From NCBI RefSeq assembly GCF_011043775.1, contig NZ_JAAKXY010000001.1, positions 186,001 through 250,000 on the forward strand: a DNA stretch of 64,000 bases, read 5' to 3'. Below are positions 8,037-17,142 of this stretch, piece after piece (the first letter of the stretch is position 1; the number at the start of each line of letters is the position of its first letter). This DNA is from Natronolimnobius sp. AArcel1. Its GTDB lineage: Archaea; Halobacteriota; Halobacteria; Halobacteriales; Natrialbaceae. Position numbers and translations under genes: made by a program. The notes under the pieces were generated by a model. It did not search any database and was not told where the DNA came from. It saw only the letters and a program-made list of their open reading frames with translations.

Positions 8037-9581
8037 TTACAGCGGGATGTTGCCGTGTTTCTTGTCCGGGTTCGATTCGCGCTTGGTTTCGAGCATCTCG
8101 AGGTCTGCGATCAGGCGCGGTCGGGTTTCGGTGGGGACGATCACGTCGTCTAAGAAGCCCTTGTCCGTCGCGGTGTAGGGGTTGGCGAACTCCTCGCGGT
8201 ACTCCTCGATGAGTTCGTCCCGCAAGGCGTCGGGGTCGTCGGCTTCGGCGAGTTCGTCGCGATAGAGAATGTTGACCGCACCCTGTGGCCCCATCACCGC
8301 GATTTCGGCGGTCGGCCAGGCGTAGTTGACGTCTGCACCGAGATTCTTCGATGCCATGACGCAGTAGGCGCCGCCGTAGGCTTTGCGCGTGATAACCGTC
8401 AGGAGTGGAACGGTCGCCTCGGCGTACGCATAGAGCAGTTTCGCGCCGTGGCGGATGATCCCGCGGTGTTCCTGGTCCGTCCCAGGCATGTAGCCAGGGA
8501 CGTCGACGAAGGTGACGATAGGGATGTTAAACGAGTCACAGAAGCGTATGAATCTCGAGCCCTTCATCGAGGAGTCGACGGTGAGCGTGCCCGCGTTCAC
8601 GCGGGGCTGGTTCGCGACGATGCCGACCGACCGGCCATCGAGGCGGCCGAAGCCGACGACGAGTTCCTTCGCGAAGTTGTCCGCGACTTCGAAGAAGGAG
8701 CCTTCGTCGACCACGCTGTCGACCACATCGATCATATCGTAGGGTTTCTGCGGACTCGAGGGGACGATGGATTTGAGGTCCTCGTCACGTCGGTCGGGGT
8801 CGTCCCACGGCTCGACGCGCGGTGGGTCCTCGACGTTGTTCTGCGGGAGATACGAGAGGAGGCGCTTCATATCGTCGAGTGCCTGCTCTTCGCTTTCGCA
8901 GGCGAACTGGGCGACGCCGGTCTTTCCAGAATGCGTCATCGCACCGCCGAGTTCCTCGTGCGTCACGTCCTCGCCGGTGACGGTCTTGGTGACGCCGGGG
9001 CCGGTGATGTACATGTGACTCGTGTCTTTGACCATGAAGATGAAGTCGGTAATCGACGGCGAGTAGACGGCCCCGCCGGCACACGGCCCCATAATCCCCG
9101 AAATCTGTGGGATGACGCCACTGGCTTCCTGATTCCGGTTGAAGATTTCAGTGAAGCCGGCGAGGGACTTGACGCCTTCCTGAATACGCGCACCAGCGGA
9201 GTCGTTGAGTCCGATCACGGGCGCGCCGACCTCCATGGCCATATCCATGACCTTGCAGATCTTTTCGGCGAACACTTCGCCGAGCGAGCCACCGAAGACG
9301 GTGAAGTCGTGTGCGAAGACGAACGTCGTCCGTCCGTTGACCTCACCGTAGCCCGTGACGACGCCGTCGCCCGGGATCTTCTGTTCTTCCATCCCGAACT
9401 GGCTCGTCTGGTGAGTTCGGAGCTGGTCGAATTCCGTGAAGGTGCCCTCATCGAGGAAGTACTCGATCCGCTCGCGGGCAGTCATCTTCCCCTTGTCGTG
9501 TTGTTTGTCGATTCGTTCCTCGCCACCACCCAGGCGAGCCTCCTCGCGGCGCTCCTCGAGGTCGTCGATGCGGTCTTCCAT
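8037..9581 (-). CDS. pccB: Acyl-CoA carboxylase carboxyltransferase subunit
   Basis: A 514-residue carboxyltransferase of the propionyl/acetyl-CoA carboxylase beta family. It contains the two crotonase-fold halves: an N-terminal [13 protein letters not shown] segment with the AGGAVYSP oxyanion region, and a C-terminal [20 protein letters not shown] segment. The frame is open 27 codons further upstream, but the start at 9581 ([16 protein letters not shown]) gives the standard length and beginning. With PccA and PccX it makes a complete biotin carboxylase. In haloarchaea this enzyme serves the 3-hydroxypropionate/propionyl-CoA and methylmalonyl routes; the exact acyl preference cannot be read from the sequence. 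Confidence 0.95.
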   Translation of the reverse strand: MEDRIDDLEERREEARLGGGEERIDKQHDKGKMTARERIEYFLDEGTFTEFDQLRTHQTSQFGMEEQKIPGDGVVTGYGEVNGRTTFVFAHDFTVFGGSLGEVFAEKICKVMDMAMEVGAPVIGLNDSAGARIQEGVKSLAGFTEIFNRNQEASGVIPQISGIMGPCAGGAVYSPSITDFIFMVKDTSHMYITGPGVTKTVTGEDVTHEELGGAMTHSGKTGVAQFACESEEQALDDMKRLLSYLPQNNVEDPPRVEPWDDPDRRDEDLKSIVPSSPQKPYDMIDVVDSVVDEGSFFEVADNFAKELVVGFGRLDGRSVGIVANQPRVNAGTLTVDSSMKGSRFIRFCDSFNIPIVTFVDVPGYMPGTDQEHRGIIRHGAKLLYAYAEATVPLLTVITRKAYGGAYCVMASKNLGADVNYAWPTAEIAVMGPQGAVNILYRDELAEADDPDALRDELIEEYREEFANPYTATDKGFLDDVIVPTETRPRLIADLEMLETKRESNPDKKHGNIPL

Positions 9582-9708
9582 CGTCACGTCTGGAACACCC
9601 CAGTCGGTTGCATACCGCGTTGTGTGAGCACCAACTGGAAAAGGATTCCGTAACACTATCACGACCTTTCTCCAATCTAGTAACAGGTATAGGACATATT
9701 TAGAAAAG

Positions 9709-9716
9709 TTATATAG
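9709..9716 (+). promoter_or_regulatory. TATA box of the NSS transporter gene
   Basis: TTATATAG lies 25-32 bases before the ATG at 9741, the position expected for a leaderless haloarchaeal transcript. The surrounding 9660-9740 stretch is markedly AT-rich compared with the rest of the window, which fits the divergent promoter region between pccB and the transporter. Confidence 0.6.
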
Positions 9717-9740
9717 TCTTGCTATTTAAAGTGACACACC

Positions 9741-11141
9741 ATGGCACGAGAAACATGGGCAACACGTACAGGTTTCATCCTCGCCGCGGTCGGGAGTGCG
9801 GTGGGGCTTGGCAATATCTGGCGATTCCCGTTCGTTACCAGTGAGGGGGGTGGGGCAGCGTTCCTCCTTGTCTACCTACTTTTCATTGCGCTCGTCGGGT
9901 TCCCAGCAATCCTCGTCGAGTTCGTTATCGGCCGACGAACCAATCTGAATCCGGTGGGTGCACTTCGTGAACTCGGTGGTGATACATGGAAATACGTCGG
10001 GTACATTTTCTTCGTCACCGGTTTCGTCATCCTCTCGTACTACAGTGTCGTTGCAGGCTGGTTCGTTCGCTACTTCGTGATGGGAATCACACAGGGGTAC
10101 GATGACGCCGTCGGACAGTACGAAGCGGAAGCGGCTGAAGCGGATGTGTTAGCCGCAGATCTACTGTTCGGCGCGGTTTCGACTGGTCTTGATTCAATGC
10201 TGTTCCATGCGCTGTTCATGGCAGTGACGGTCGGTATCGTTGCACTCGGCGTCCAGAAAGGGATCGAACTCGCGGTCAAAGTCATGGTCCCTGCGTTGAT
10301 TATCTTGCTCGTTGGCCTCGCAATCTGGGCTGCAACACTCCCCGGTGCGATGGAGGGCTACCAGTACTACCTCGAGCCAGACTTCGGTGAAATCGCCGCG
10401 AACTGGACGACGCTGCTTCCTGCCGCCGCTGGACAGGCGTTCTTTACGCTCTCGCTCGGGATGGGTGTGATGATCGTCTACGCCTCCTACATCGGCGAAG
10501 ACCGGAATCTGGCCAAAGACGGCGGCATCATCATCGGCTTCGACACCGCAATCGCGCTGCTGGTCGGTCTCGTTGTCTTCCCAATCCTGCTCACCGCGAC
10601 ACCTGACCCCGATGGTGAACTCCTGTTCGCCTCGCCAATCGGTGCAATCTTCACCGCCGTCGCCGACGCCATGACCGAAGTGCCCGACATTCTCGGCTTG
10701 CTCTTCTTCGGCGTCGTCTCCGTTGCAGCACTCTCGAGTGCGATCAGTATTCTCGAGTTCATCGTTGCGTATCTGATGGACGAACACGATCTCGAGCGAA
10801 AGACCGCAGCGGTTGGCGCTGGCGGCGCACTGTTCCTGCTCGGCGTCCCAGTGACGTACGATCTGGTGTTCCTCGAGTTGTTCGACTACTTCGCAGATTC
10901 CGTTCTGCTCGTCCTCGGTGCACTGGTGCTCGTCATCTTCGTCGGCTGGGTGATTCCGGATACTGCACTCGACGAAGTTTCCAAGGGTGTCGGCTCGCTC
11001 GGTTCGGCTGGAGCCGTCTGGATCTGGTCCGTCCGTATCCCGCTGCTGATCGTGCTGGCTGTCACGCTGGCTCTCGGTATCATCGACTACGTGAACTTCC
11101 TGACCGGTGACTTCGCAGACTGGCTCGGCGCCAACCTGTAG
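9741..11141 (+). CDS. Sodium-dependent neurotransmitter-symporter (NSS/SNF) family transporter
   Basis: A 466-residue secondary transporter. Residues 1-30 hold the first helix with the signature AVGSAVGLGNIWRFP, whose unwound part binds Na+ and the amino acid substrate in LeuT-fold NSS proteins. The protein has about eleven to twelve hydrophobic segments and ends after a final helix without an extra tail. It probably imports an amino acid or a related compound with Na+; the substrate is not deducible. It has its own promoter (TATA at 9709) and a T6 run after the stop, so it is a single-gene unit convergent with the RPA operon. Confidence 0.92.
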   Translation: MARETWATRTGFILAAVGSAVGLGNIWRFPFVTSEGGGAAFLLVYLLFIALVGFPAILVEFVIGRRTNLNPVGALRELGGDTWKYVGYIFFVTGFVILSYYSVVAGWFVRYFVMGITQGYDDAVGQYEAEAAEADVLAADLLFGAVSTGLDSMLFHALFMAVTVGIVALGVQKGIELAVKVMVPALIILLVGLAIWAATLPGAMEGYQYYLEPDFGEIAANWTTLLPAAAGQAFFTLSLGMGVMIVYASYIGEDRNLAKDGGIIIGFDTAIALLVGLVVFPILLTATPDPDGELLFASPIGAIFTAVADAMTEVPDILGLLFFGVVSVAALSSAISILEFIVAYLMDEHDLERKTAAVGAGGALFLLGVPVTYDLVFLELFDYFADSVLLVLGALVLVIFVGWVIPDTALDEVSKGVGSLGSAGAVWIWSVRIPLLIVLAVTLALGIIDYVNFLTGDFADWLGANL

Positions 11142-11159
11142 AGTAGCCGACGACTACAG

Positions 11160-11170
11160 TCCGTTTTTTG
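11160..11170 (+). terminator. U-tract terminator after the NSS transporter
   Basis: A run of six T residues (11164-11169) lies 22 bases beyond the stop codon in the 99-base convergent gap. Archaeal RNA polymerase stops at such U-tracts without needing a strong hairpin. No other coding or structured element is seen in this gap. Confidence 0.45.
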
Positions 11171-11240
11171 CGCATTGCTCTTCGAGAATAGCATCGCCCC
11201 TCCGTTCGGTTACAATCGACTCGAGACGAGAACGGAGCGA

Positions 11241-12065
11241 TTACACCGATTCGTACGGCCCTAACCGCGTTCCATCGAGGAGATACGCCTCACCGCCCGC
11301 GAGCCCATCGGGCAAAAACGGCGAGAGAAACGACTGTTCTGCGAGATTGACCCACGTTCCACCCACAAGGTCGTTAAACGCCGGCAGGACCACCAGTCGC
11401 GGCGGTTCCGCACTCGAGTCCGTGAGCCACGAAACGTCCTCGTAGCTGCCATGCTCGCGAAACGGCGTCGGATCGACGCGCCCGCGAAGCCACGCGCGTT
11501 CGACGCGACTCCCGCCGACTTCGTCCTCGAGTCGCACGCAAGGGTGTTCGTGGCCGAGACAGAGCACGTCACACTCGAGCACGTCGGCTGCGGGCCAGGT
11601 GTGGCCGTGACAGACGCCGACGCCGTCGAGAGCGATGCCGTCGCCGGAGACGACGCTGACACTCGCGCTGGGAGCACCAGCTACCGCATCACCGTCGGCT
11701 CCGAACCACGTCTCGAGATTGCCATCGTGGTTCCCCTTGATGACTGTGACGTCAATAGTCGATGGAAGCGACTCGAGTACCACCTCGAGTTCGCCGCGTT
11801 CGGCTCCGCCGGGGTCGCCAATCGAGTGCATCAGATCGCCGAGGACAACGAGTCGGTCGGCTGCGGTTTGCTCGCAGAGTGAGAGCAGTCGCTCTCGGCG
11901 GTCGGAGGCCTTACTTGGAACGTCGACGCCGCGTTCGTATCGCAGTCCGGCCTCGTAGCCGGCGTGGTAGTCCGCGACGAGCAGCGCGCGCTCGCCGTCA
12001 ACTGTGGCGGTCGCGGCTGGCTCGCCGGGCACGGGTTCGACGCGGACGCGACGCCCTCGAGTCAT
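11241..12065 (-). CDS. rpe: Calcineurin-like metallophosphoesterase of the RPA1 operon
   Basis: A 274-residue phosphoesterase with the five metal-binding blocks in order: ADYHAG (D32, H34), LGDLMHSIGD (about 95-104), KGNHDGN (about 125-131), GHTWP and LGHEHP. It belongs to the archaeal SbcD-related group. It is the last gene of an operon with RPAP1 and RPA1 (9-base gap to RPAP1). The same trio is known in Haloferax volcanii, where the phosphoesterase is called Rpe. The substrate is unknown; a role in ssDNA metabolism is inferred from the operon. Confidence 0.85.
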   Translation of the reverse strand: MTRGRRVRVEPVPGEPAATATVDGERALLVADYHAGYEAGLRYERGVDVPSKASDRRERLLSLCEQTAADRLVVLGDLMHSIGDPGGAERGELEVVLESLPSTIDVTVIKGNHDGNLETWFGADGDAVAGAPSASVSVVSGDGIALDGVGVCHGHTWPAADVLECDVLCLGHEHPCVRLEDEVGGSRVERAWLRGRVDPTPFREHGSYEDVSWLTDSSAEPPRLVVLPAFNDLVGGTWVNLAEQSFLSPFLPDGLAGGEAYLLDGTRLGPYESV

Positions 12066-12074
12066 CGTCGGCGA

Positions 12075-13886
12075 TTAGATCGGCTTCAGCGAGTCGTCGT
12101 TCGGTTCGTAACACTGTCCGCCCATGAGCGCGTCCTGAATGGCGTCTTCGACCTCGTCCTCGGAGACGCCGATGTCGCTCGCGACGGTCTCGACGAGTTC
12201 CGAGCGGTCGGCACCGTCGCCGTCGTCCAGGTCGCCCATGGTGTCGATGACGTAGTCCTGTAGGTCGACGTCTTCGGCGGGCTCGTCTGCCTCGTCCGCA
12301 GCTACTGGCTCATCTGCCTCGTCGTCGGCTGTGTCGTCCTCGTCTCCCGACGCCTCGGCAGGCTCGCTGTCAGCGTCCGATTCATCGGAGTCGCTGGACT
12401 CTGCGGTCTCGAGGCCGGATTCCGGCGGTGCACCGATGTCGTCAGTGTCAGTCGCGGGTTCGTCGTCCGCAACAACGTCTGCCGGCTCACTCTCGTCGAC
12501 AGCGTCAGCCGACTCATCCTCGGTGTCCATATCGACTTCAACGTCAATACCAGCCTCGCCGGGTTCTTGGACCTCTGAGCCGGTCGTAAACTCCGCGCCG
12601 AACTGTTCCTCGAGTTGCTCGCGCTCGTCGTCGTCCATCTCGTACATGCCGGTGTCTTCGGCGTCGAAGTTCTCGAGGTCGTTGTCGCTGCTGTCCACTT
12701 CGGCGTCTGCGGCGTCGTCAGAGTCGGCTGCAGCGTCCGTTTCGTCGAACGTTGTCGTCGTCTCCGCTGCCGACTCGTCTTCGGCCTCGGCATCAGCTGC
12801 AGTATCGGTGTCCGTCTCGGTCGGCTCGGACTCGAGTGAGGATTTGGACTCAGTCTCGGTCGGCTCGGACTCGACCTCAATCTCAGTTTCCGCTTCGGCA
12901 GCAGTCGCAGTCTCAGACTCGGCACTCGCTTCCGAGTCAGCCGCCTCTGCGGATTCGTCGACATCGACATCGACGGATTCTGTACTCGAGTCGGGCGTTC
13001 CTGTCGCCGTTCCCGCTGCCGACGAGGCGTCGAGAGCGTCAGTCACAACAGCATCGTCTTCGTCCGAGACTGCAGCAGTCGGAGTCGATACTGTCGATTC
13101 GGCTGGTATTGCCGTCTCGAGCGCCTCGAGATCGAGACTCGAGAGCGCCGAAAGCGACTCGAACGTCGCGTCGTCGGAGCCGGGTGCTGGCTGATCCGGT
13201 TGGGCGTCGAACGACCCGACCTGATCGCGCTCGCCGGCGACGACTGCGACGGCCTCCTCCGCGCAGTCGCGCAGGGCGGCGAGATACGCAGGGGTCGTTC
13301 CATAGCCGTCCTGTGCGAGTGGAATTCCCGCCGCGAGGCCAGGTTCGATATCAGCCTCGAGCAAGGCATCGGTCAACTCGTCGCCGCTTGCGTCAACGTC
13401 GGCTGCAGCGGCGTAGGTTCCGATCCGCTCGAGCGTCTGCTCGGCCGCGCTGACGACCCAGCGGTCGCGGGTGTCGGCGTCGACCGTTGCGATGCTTTCG
13501 GGTCGGATCGACGTGTAGACGCGATCCGAATCATCGGGCTGGAACGTCCGGGCTTTGCCGGTGACCGCAACGAACGCGGGCGGCTCGAGGGACTCGAGCG
13601 TGGCGAGTGCGTCGGGCTGATACTGGCCTGCGTAGACGACGAACGCGCCCGTCGGGTCGACGATACGGGCGCGAAGCATCTCGTCGTTGACCGCCGTGAT
13701 TTCGGTCAGCGTCCCGACGGCGAACAGGCGGTTGATTCGCGCGCCTGTCGGGGCGATGACGTAGTTTGGGGCACGCTCTTCGTCGCTTTCAGTGTGAGAC
13801 ACAGAGGCGTCGTCGTACTCCGTTGCAAAGAGCCGGTAGGCGACTTCGCGTCCCGGAATTACCTCATCCTCGTCGGTTGCGCTCAT
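12075..13886 (-). CDS. rpap1: RPA-associated protein (RPAP1-like, COG3390 type)
   Basis: A 603-residue partner of the ssDNA-binding protein RPA1. The N-terminal 150 residues form an OB-like domain (REVAYRLFATEYDDAS, then NRLFAVGTLTEI). A helical part follows. About residues 230-540 are a highly acidic, Ser/Thr/Glu/Asp/Ala low-complexity region with near-repeats of SEPTETE. A folded C-terminal domain closes the protein (VIDTMGDLDDGDGADRSELV, then DEVEDAIQDALMGGQCYEPN). The start overlaps the RPA1 stop by 4 bases (ATGA), indicating coupled translation. The long acidic tract is probably disordered and could mimic DNA or space the domains; that is inference. Confidence 0.88.
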   Translation of the reverse strand: MSATDEDEVIPGREVAYRLFATEYDDASVSHTESDEERAPNYVIAPTGARINRLFAVGTLTEITAVNDEMLRARIVDPTGAFVVYAGQYQPDALATLESLEPPAFVAVTGKARTFQPDDSDRVYTSIRPESIATVDADTRDRWVVSAAEQTLERIGTYAAAADVDASGDELTDALLEADIEPGLAAGIPLAQDGYGTTPAYLAALRDCAEEAVAVVAGERDQVGSFDAQPDQPAPGSDDATFESLSALSSLDLEALETAIPAESTVSTPTAAVSDEDDAVVTDALDASSAAGTATGTPDSSTESVDVDVDESAEAADSEASAESETATAAEAETEIEVESEPTETESKSSLESEPTETDTDTAADAEAEDESAAETTTTFDETDAAADSDDAADAEVDSSDNDLENFDAEDTGMYEMDDDEREQLEEQFGAEFTTGSEVQEPGEAGIDVEVDMDTEDESADAVDESEPADVVADDEPATDTDDIGAPPESGLETAESSDSDESDADSEPAEASGDEDDTADDEADEPVAADEADEPAEDVDLQDYVIDTMGDLDDGDGADRSELVETVASDIGVSEDEVEDAIQDALMGGQCYEPNDDSLKPI

Positions 13887-15187
13887 GCGTCCACCTCCTC
13901 GAGTTCGCCAGCAGTGTCATCGATCCCCTCGAGGAACGCACTCGCACGCGTCTCGGGGTCGTCGTCGCTCTCGGCGAAGGATTCGGCATCGAGATTCGCG
14001 CCGTACTCATCGACCGAGAGGTGCCCGCGGACACGGTACTCGCGGCCGACGATCTCCTCGCGGATCGTGTCGGCGACGACCTCCTGATCCATCGCCTCGC
14101 GGGCGGCCTCGAGCGCATCGTCCAAGGTGCCGCCGTAGACGTCTTCGGTGATTTCGTCGTCCAGCACGGCGGTGACGGTGCCGGTGCCGTCGTCAACGAT
14201 TGCCTTAACGCGCAGGTCGTCGATGCCGTCAACGCTGCCGTGGGTTCGACACTGGCCTTTCTGGATGACGCGATAGCATTCGGGACAGCGCTGGATGAGC
14301 CCCGAGCCGTCGCGGACGGCGATGACGTTGCCGACGACTTCCACGTCGTAGACGCCGCCCGTGCGGACGGCCTCGCCGACAGCCATCGTCGTCGTATCTG
14401 CGCCGACGTCGATTTCGCGCTCGAGGGCGGAGACTGTCGAGAACTTCGAGACGTTGACTTCGGGAACGCCGCGGAACTCCTGGACGTAGGCGTTTTCGAT
14501 GCGGACCGTCCCACCTTCTTCGATCTCCGGGGCAGGGTCCCAGTTCGTAAACGGCAGGCGGCCGCTCTCGTCGCCGAAGACGCCGCTCAGGATGTCCGTT
14601 TCGCCGTCGCGGCCATCGATTGTCCGGCGCTCGCACTCCACAACGGAGACTTCGACGGTTGCCGCGCGGTCGCCCGTCTCGAGGTCGGCGAGGTCGGCGT
14701 CGCCGCCGATTTCGTGGGGCACCTCGAGTCCGTCTTCATCGAACGAGATGGACGTGCTCTCGCCGAGGTTGAGTTCGGGTTCGCCGTCCCACTCGCGGAC
14801 GTTCGCGTTGCCCGCGGTGATGGTATCGCCCGGCGAGAGACCGAAGTCTTCCCACGAGGTGTAATCGACGGTGCCGGTCTCGTCTGCGAGGCGGCCCTCG
14901 ACGATGACGTGATCGTCGCCCTGGTAGCGGATCGAGCGCTTGCCAGCGGAGAGGACGACGCCCGTGACAGTCACGCTGCTGTCGTCGGGCGTGATGTCGG
15001 CGATGTCCTTGGCCGACGGCGCTCCGCCGCCGCCACTACTCCCGTCGCCGTACTTCCGGCGAAGGCTCTGCTTGGCTTCGTCGATTGGCACGCTGTACTC
15101 CACTAAGTTCTGCAGGTCGGCTATGACCTCCTCTTTGTCGACACCGAGGTCGGAGGCAAGATCCTCGGCATGATTCTCGAGTTCCAT
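13883..15187 (-). CDS. rpa1: Replication protein A (RPA1-like ssDNA-binding protein)
   Basis: A 434-residue ssDNA-binding protein. After an N-terminal helical domain (about 1-60) come OB folds at roughly residues 70-145, 175-250 and 280-370; a zinc site is inserted in the last (C301, C304, C313, H316 in CPECYRVIQKGQCRTH). This matches archaeal RPA with several OB folds. It is the first gene of the RPA1-RPAP1-Rpe operon. A TATA element (15211-15218) lies 24-31 bases before the ATG, so the message is probably leaderless. It binds ssDNA in replication and repair. Confidence 0.93.
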   Translation of the reverse strand: MELENHAEDLASDLGVDKEEVIADLQNLVEYSVPIDEAKQSLRRKYGDGSSGGGGAPSAKDIADITPDDSSVTVTGVVLSAGKRSIRYQGDDHVIVEGRLADETGTVDYTSWEDFGLSPGDTITAGNANVREWDGEPELNLGESTSISFDEDGLEVPHEIGGDADLADLETGDRAATVEVSVVECERRTIDGRDGETDILSGVFGDESGRLPFTNWDPAPEIEEGGTVRIENAYVQEFRGVPEVNVSKFSTVSALEREIDVGADTTTMAVGEAVRTGGVYDVEVVGNVIAVRDGSGLIQRCPECYRVIQKGQCRTHGSVDGIDDLRVKAIVDDGTGTVTAVLDDEITEDVYGGTLDDALEAAREAMDQEVVADTIREEIVGREYRVRGHLSVDEYGANLDAESFAESDDDPETRASAFLEGIDDTAGELEEVDA

Positions 15188-15210
15188 TCGTCCGTAATTG
15201 GCGTGGTGGA

Positions 15211-15218
15211 TTTATAAG
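15211..15218 (-). promoter_or_regulatory. TATA box of the rpa1 operon
   Basis: On the minus strand CTTATAAA lies 24-31 bases before the rpa1 ATG (15187), the spacing expected for leaderless transcription in haloarchaea. Confidence 0.65.
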
Positions 15219-15327
15219 CGTTCCCGCGAGACGCGCCCTGTGAGCGGGTGATGAGTTACCGACCCGGCGCTCCCAGTCACCGGGAATGGTGGTCCCGTCT
15301 TAGGTCCCTGCAGGTCGATGTACTCGT

Positions 15328-15846
15328 ATGGCCCTCGCTTCCGATTCGGACCACGAGCACCCGACGCAGTTCCCGCGCCCACCAACGCGGATTACCGATC
15401 AGGCGGATCGCTCGATCAGCATCGACACCCACGCCGACGACCCAGAGCCACTGGTCGCAATGTACGAACGCTTCGACGAGGAGTCACGCGCACAGGGACT
15501 CCCGCCACGCCAGGAGCCGCGAATCCGTGACTGGGTGAGCCTGCTGCTCGAGGACGGCTACAACGTCGTGGCTCGTCACGGCGACGACGTGGTCGGTCAC
15601 GCGGCACTGGTTCCTCACGATGACACGTCGGAACTCGCGATTTTCGTCCATCCAGACTACCAGTCGGCGGGGATCGGTACGCACCTCATTCGCGGGCTCC
15701 TCGGGCACGGCCAGTCCCGCGGACTGACCCACGTCTGGCTCTCCGTGGCCCGCACGAACCGGATCGCGATGAATCTCTACCGATCCGCTGGCTTCGAGAC
15801 GACGCTGCGCGAGCGCGGCGAGTACGAAATGGCCCGCTCGATCTGA
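15328..15846 (+). CDS. GNAT-family N-acetyltransferase
   Basis: A 172-residue acetyltransferase. The acetyl-CoA loop QSAGIGTHLI (about residues 112-121) follows the strand LAIFVHPDY, and the C-terminal part has the ARTNRIAMNLYRSAGFE pattern typical of motif B. The first 40 residues are polar and may be a flexible extension. The acceptor (protein, small molecule or ribosomal target) cannot be read from sequence. It stands alone between the divergent rpa1 operon and the iron-ADH-like gene. Confidence 0.88.
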   Translation: MALASDSDHEHPTQFPRPPTRITDQADRSISIDTHADDPEPLVAMYERFDEESRAQGLPPRQEPRIRDWVSLLLEDGYNVVARHGDDVVGHAALVPHDDTSELAIFVHPDYQSAGIGTHLIRGLLGHGQSRGLTHVWLSVARTNRIAMNLYRSAGFETTLRERGEYEMARSI

Positions 15847-15909
15847 GCGGATTCGAGTTCGAACTCGAGGGTCACCCCGTTTTACCACCGTGCACTGTGT
15901 GTTTTGCGT

Positions 15910-17133
15910 ATGGACGCCGCTCACTCGAGAACCAGCCACCCGTTTCGCTTCGCGTACGATCCGGCGACGATTCGCGTCGGAACCACCTGCGTCGCCGACC
16001 TCGCAGACGAACTCGAGCGCCAGAACAGCGAGCGCGCGCTGGTCGTCTGTGGCTCGACGGTCGGGAACACGCCTGCCGTAATCGACCCCGTCCGCGAGGG
16101 CCTCGGCGACCGGCTCGCAGGCGTGTTCGACGAGACGACGCCCGAGAAACGGCTCGGAACGGCGTTCGACGGCCTCGATCGCCTCGAGTCAGGAGACGCC
16201 GATGCGCTCGTGAGCCTCGGCGGGGGTAGCAGTCTGGACGTCGCGAAGGTGATCAGCGTGCTCGCGGCGAGTGACCGCTCGCACGAAGACGTCGCCGCGG
16301 AGTTCGCCGAAACGGGAACGATCTCCGTGCCGGATGAGAATCACATCTCCATCATCGCGATTCCGACGACCCTCGCCGGAGCCGACCTCTCGCAGGGTGC
16401 TGGCGTGACGGCCGCACCGGACTCGAGTCCGGTCGATGCAGAACAGGGCGGCGGCATTAGCGATCCAGGGCTGATGCCCGATGCGGTGTTCTACGACCCG
16501 GAACTCGTCTCGACGACGCCGGACGGCGTGCTCGCGGGCTCGGCGATGAACGGCTTCGACAAGGGCCTCGAGACGCTCTATGCCGCGAACCGAACGCCGA
16601 TTACCGACGCCACGGCCAGACACGGCCTCGAGAACTTCGCGGACGGACTCCGCGCCTTTGGCGACGGCACGCGCAATCTCGAGACATTCGAGGCGCTGCT
16701 CGAGGGCGTGCTCCTCGTCCAGTACGGGATCTCGCGACCGGGTGGAACGACGCTCTCGATTATCCATGCGTTCGGCCACGCACTCACGCGAACGGACGAC
16801 GTACAACAGGGCGAAGCGCACGCAATCGTCGCGCCTCACGTCCTCGAGTACCTATTTGAGCAGGACGGCGTCGACGCCCGTGTGGGACTGCTCGCGAACG
16901 CGCTTGGGGTTGACAACGCAGTGGATCAGGGCGCTGCCGTCGTCGAAGCGGTGACGACGATCCGCGATGGCCTCGAGTTACCGTCACAACTGCGGGCTGT
17001 CGACGGCCCCCAGCCTGCGGAGTTCACCGCGGTCGCTGAGGACGTTCTCGCGGACCGATTCATGGAAAACGCGCCACCGGGCCTCGAGCCGACGGTCGCG
17101 GAGATCGAAGACGTACTCGAGGCGGCGTGGTGA
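15910..17133 (+). CDS. Iron-containing alcohol dehydrogenase family protein, altered metal site
   Basis: A 407-residue protein of the group III alcohol dehydrogenase fold. The NAD-binding GGGSSLDVAK is intact at residues 104-113. Aligned by eye to the four metal ligands of FucO-type enzymes (Asp, His, His, His), this protein has Asn214, Lys218, His286 and Gln300, so three of the four are replaced. Iron or zinc binding therefore looks unlikely in the usual form. Function may be a metal-independent reductase or a binding role. The ATG at 15910 is preferred to a TTG two codons earlier. It is a single gene followed at 9 bases by a convergent membrane-protein gene. Confidence 0.85.
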   Translation: MDAAHSRTSHPFRFAYDPATIRVGTTCVADLADELERQNSERALVVCGSTVGNTPAVIDPVREGLGDRLAGVFDETTPEKRLGTAFDGLDRLESGDADALVSLGGGSSLDVAKVISVLAASDRSHEDVAAEFAETGTISVPDENHISIIAIPTTLAGADLSQGAGVTAAPDSSPVDAEQGGGISDPGLMPDAVFYDPELVSTTPDGVLAGSAMNGFDKGLETLYAANRTPITDATARHGLENFADGLRAFGDGTRNLETFEALLEGVLLVQYGISRPGGTTLSIIHAFGHALTRTDDVQQGEAHAIVAPHVLEYLFEQDGVDARVGLLANALGVDNAVDQGAAVVEAVTTIRDGLELPSQLRAVDGPQPAEFTAVAEDVLADRFMENAPPGLEPTVAEIEDVLEAAW

Positions 17134-17142
17134 GCGCACTGA

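Noticed and set aside
8448-9653. 401-residue open frame on the plus strand opposite pccB
   Set aside because: It mirrors the codon pattern of pccB on the other strand; GC-rich genes often leave long antisense frames. The text is low in hydrophobic order and has no motif.
12331-13194. 287-residue Ser-rich plus-strand frame
   Set aside because: It is the antisense of the acidic Glu/Asp/Ser tract of RPAP1, whose GAC/GAG/TCG codons read as Ser/Val codons backwards.
13766-15106. 446-residue plus-strand frame opposite rpa1/rpap1
   Set aside because: Antisense shadow of clearly real genes with zinc site and OB folds; no motif in the shadow.
15245-15327. TGATGA after rpa1 promoter as a C/D-box RNA start
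   Set aside because: No D box (CTGA) at a proper distance and no terminal stem.
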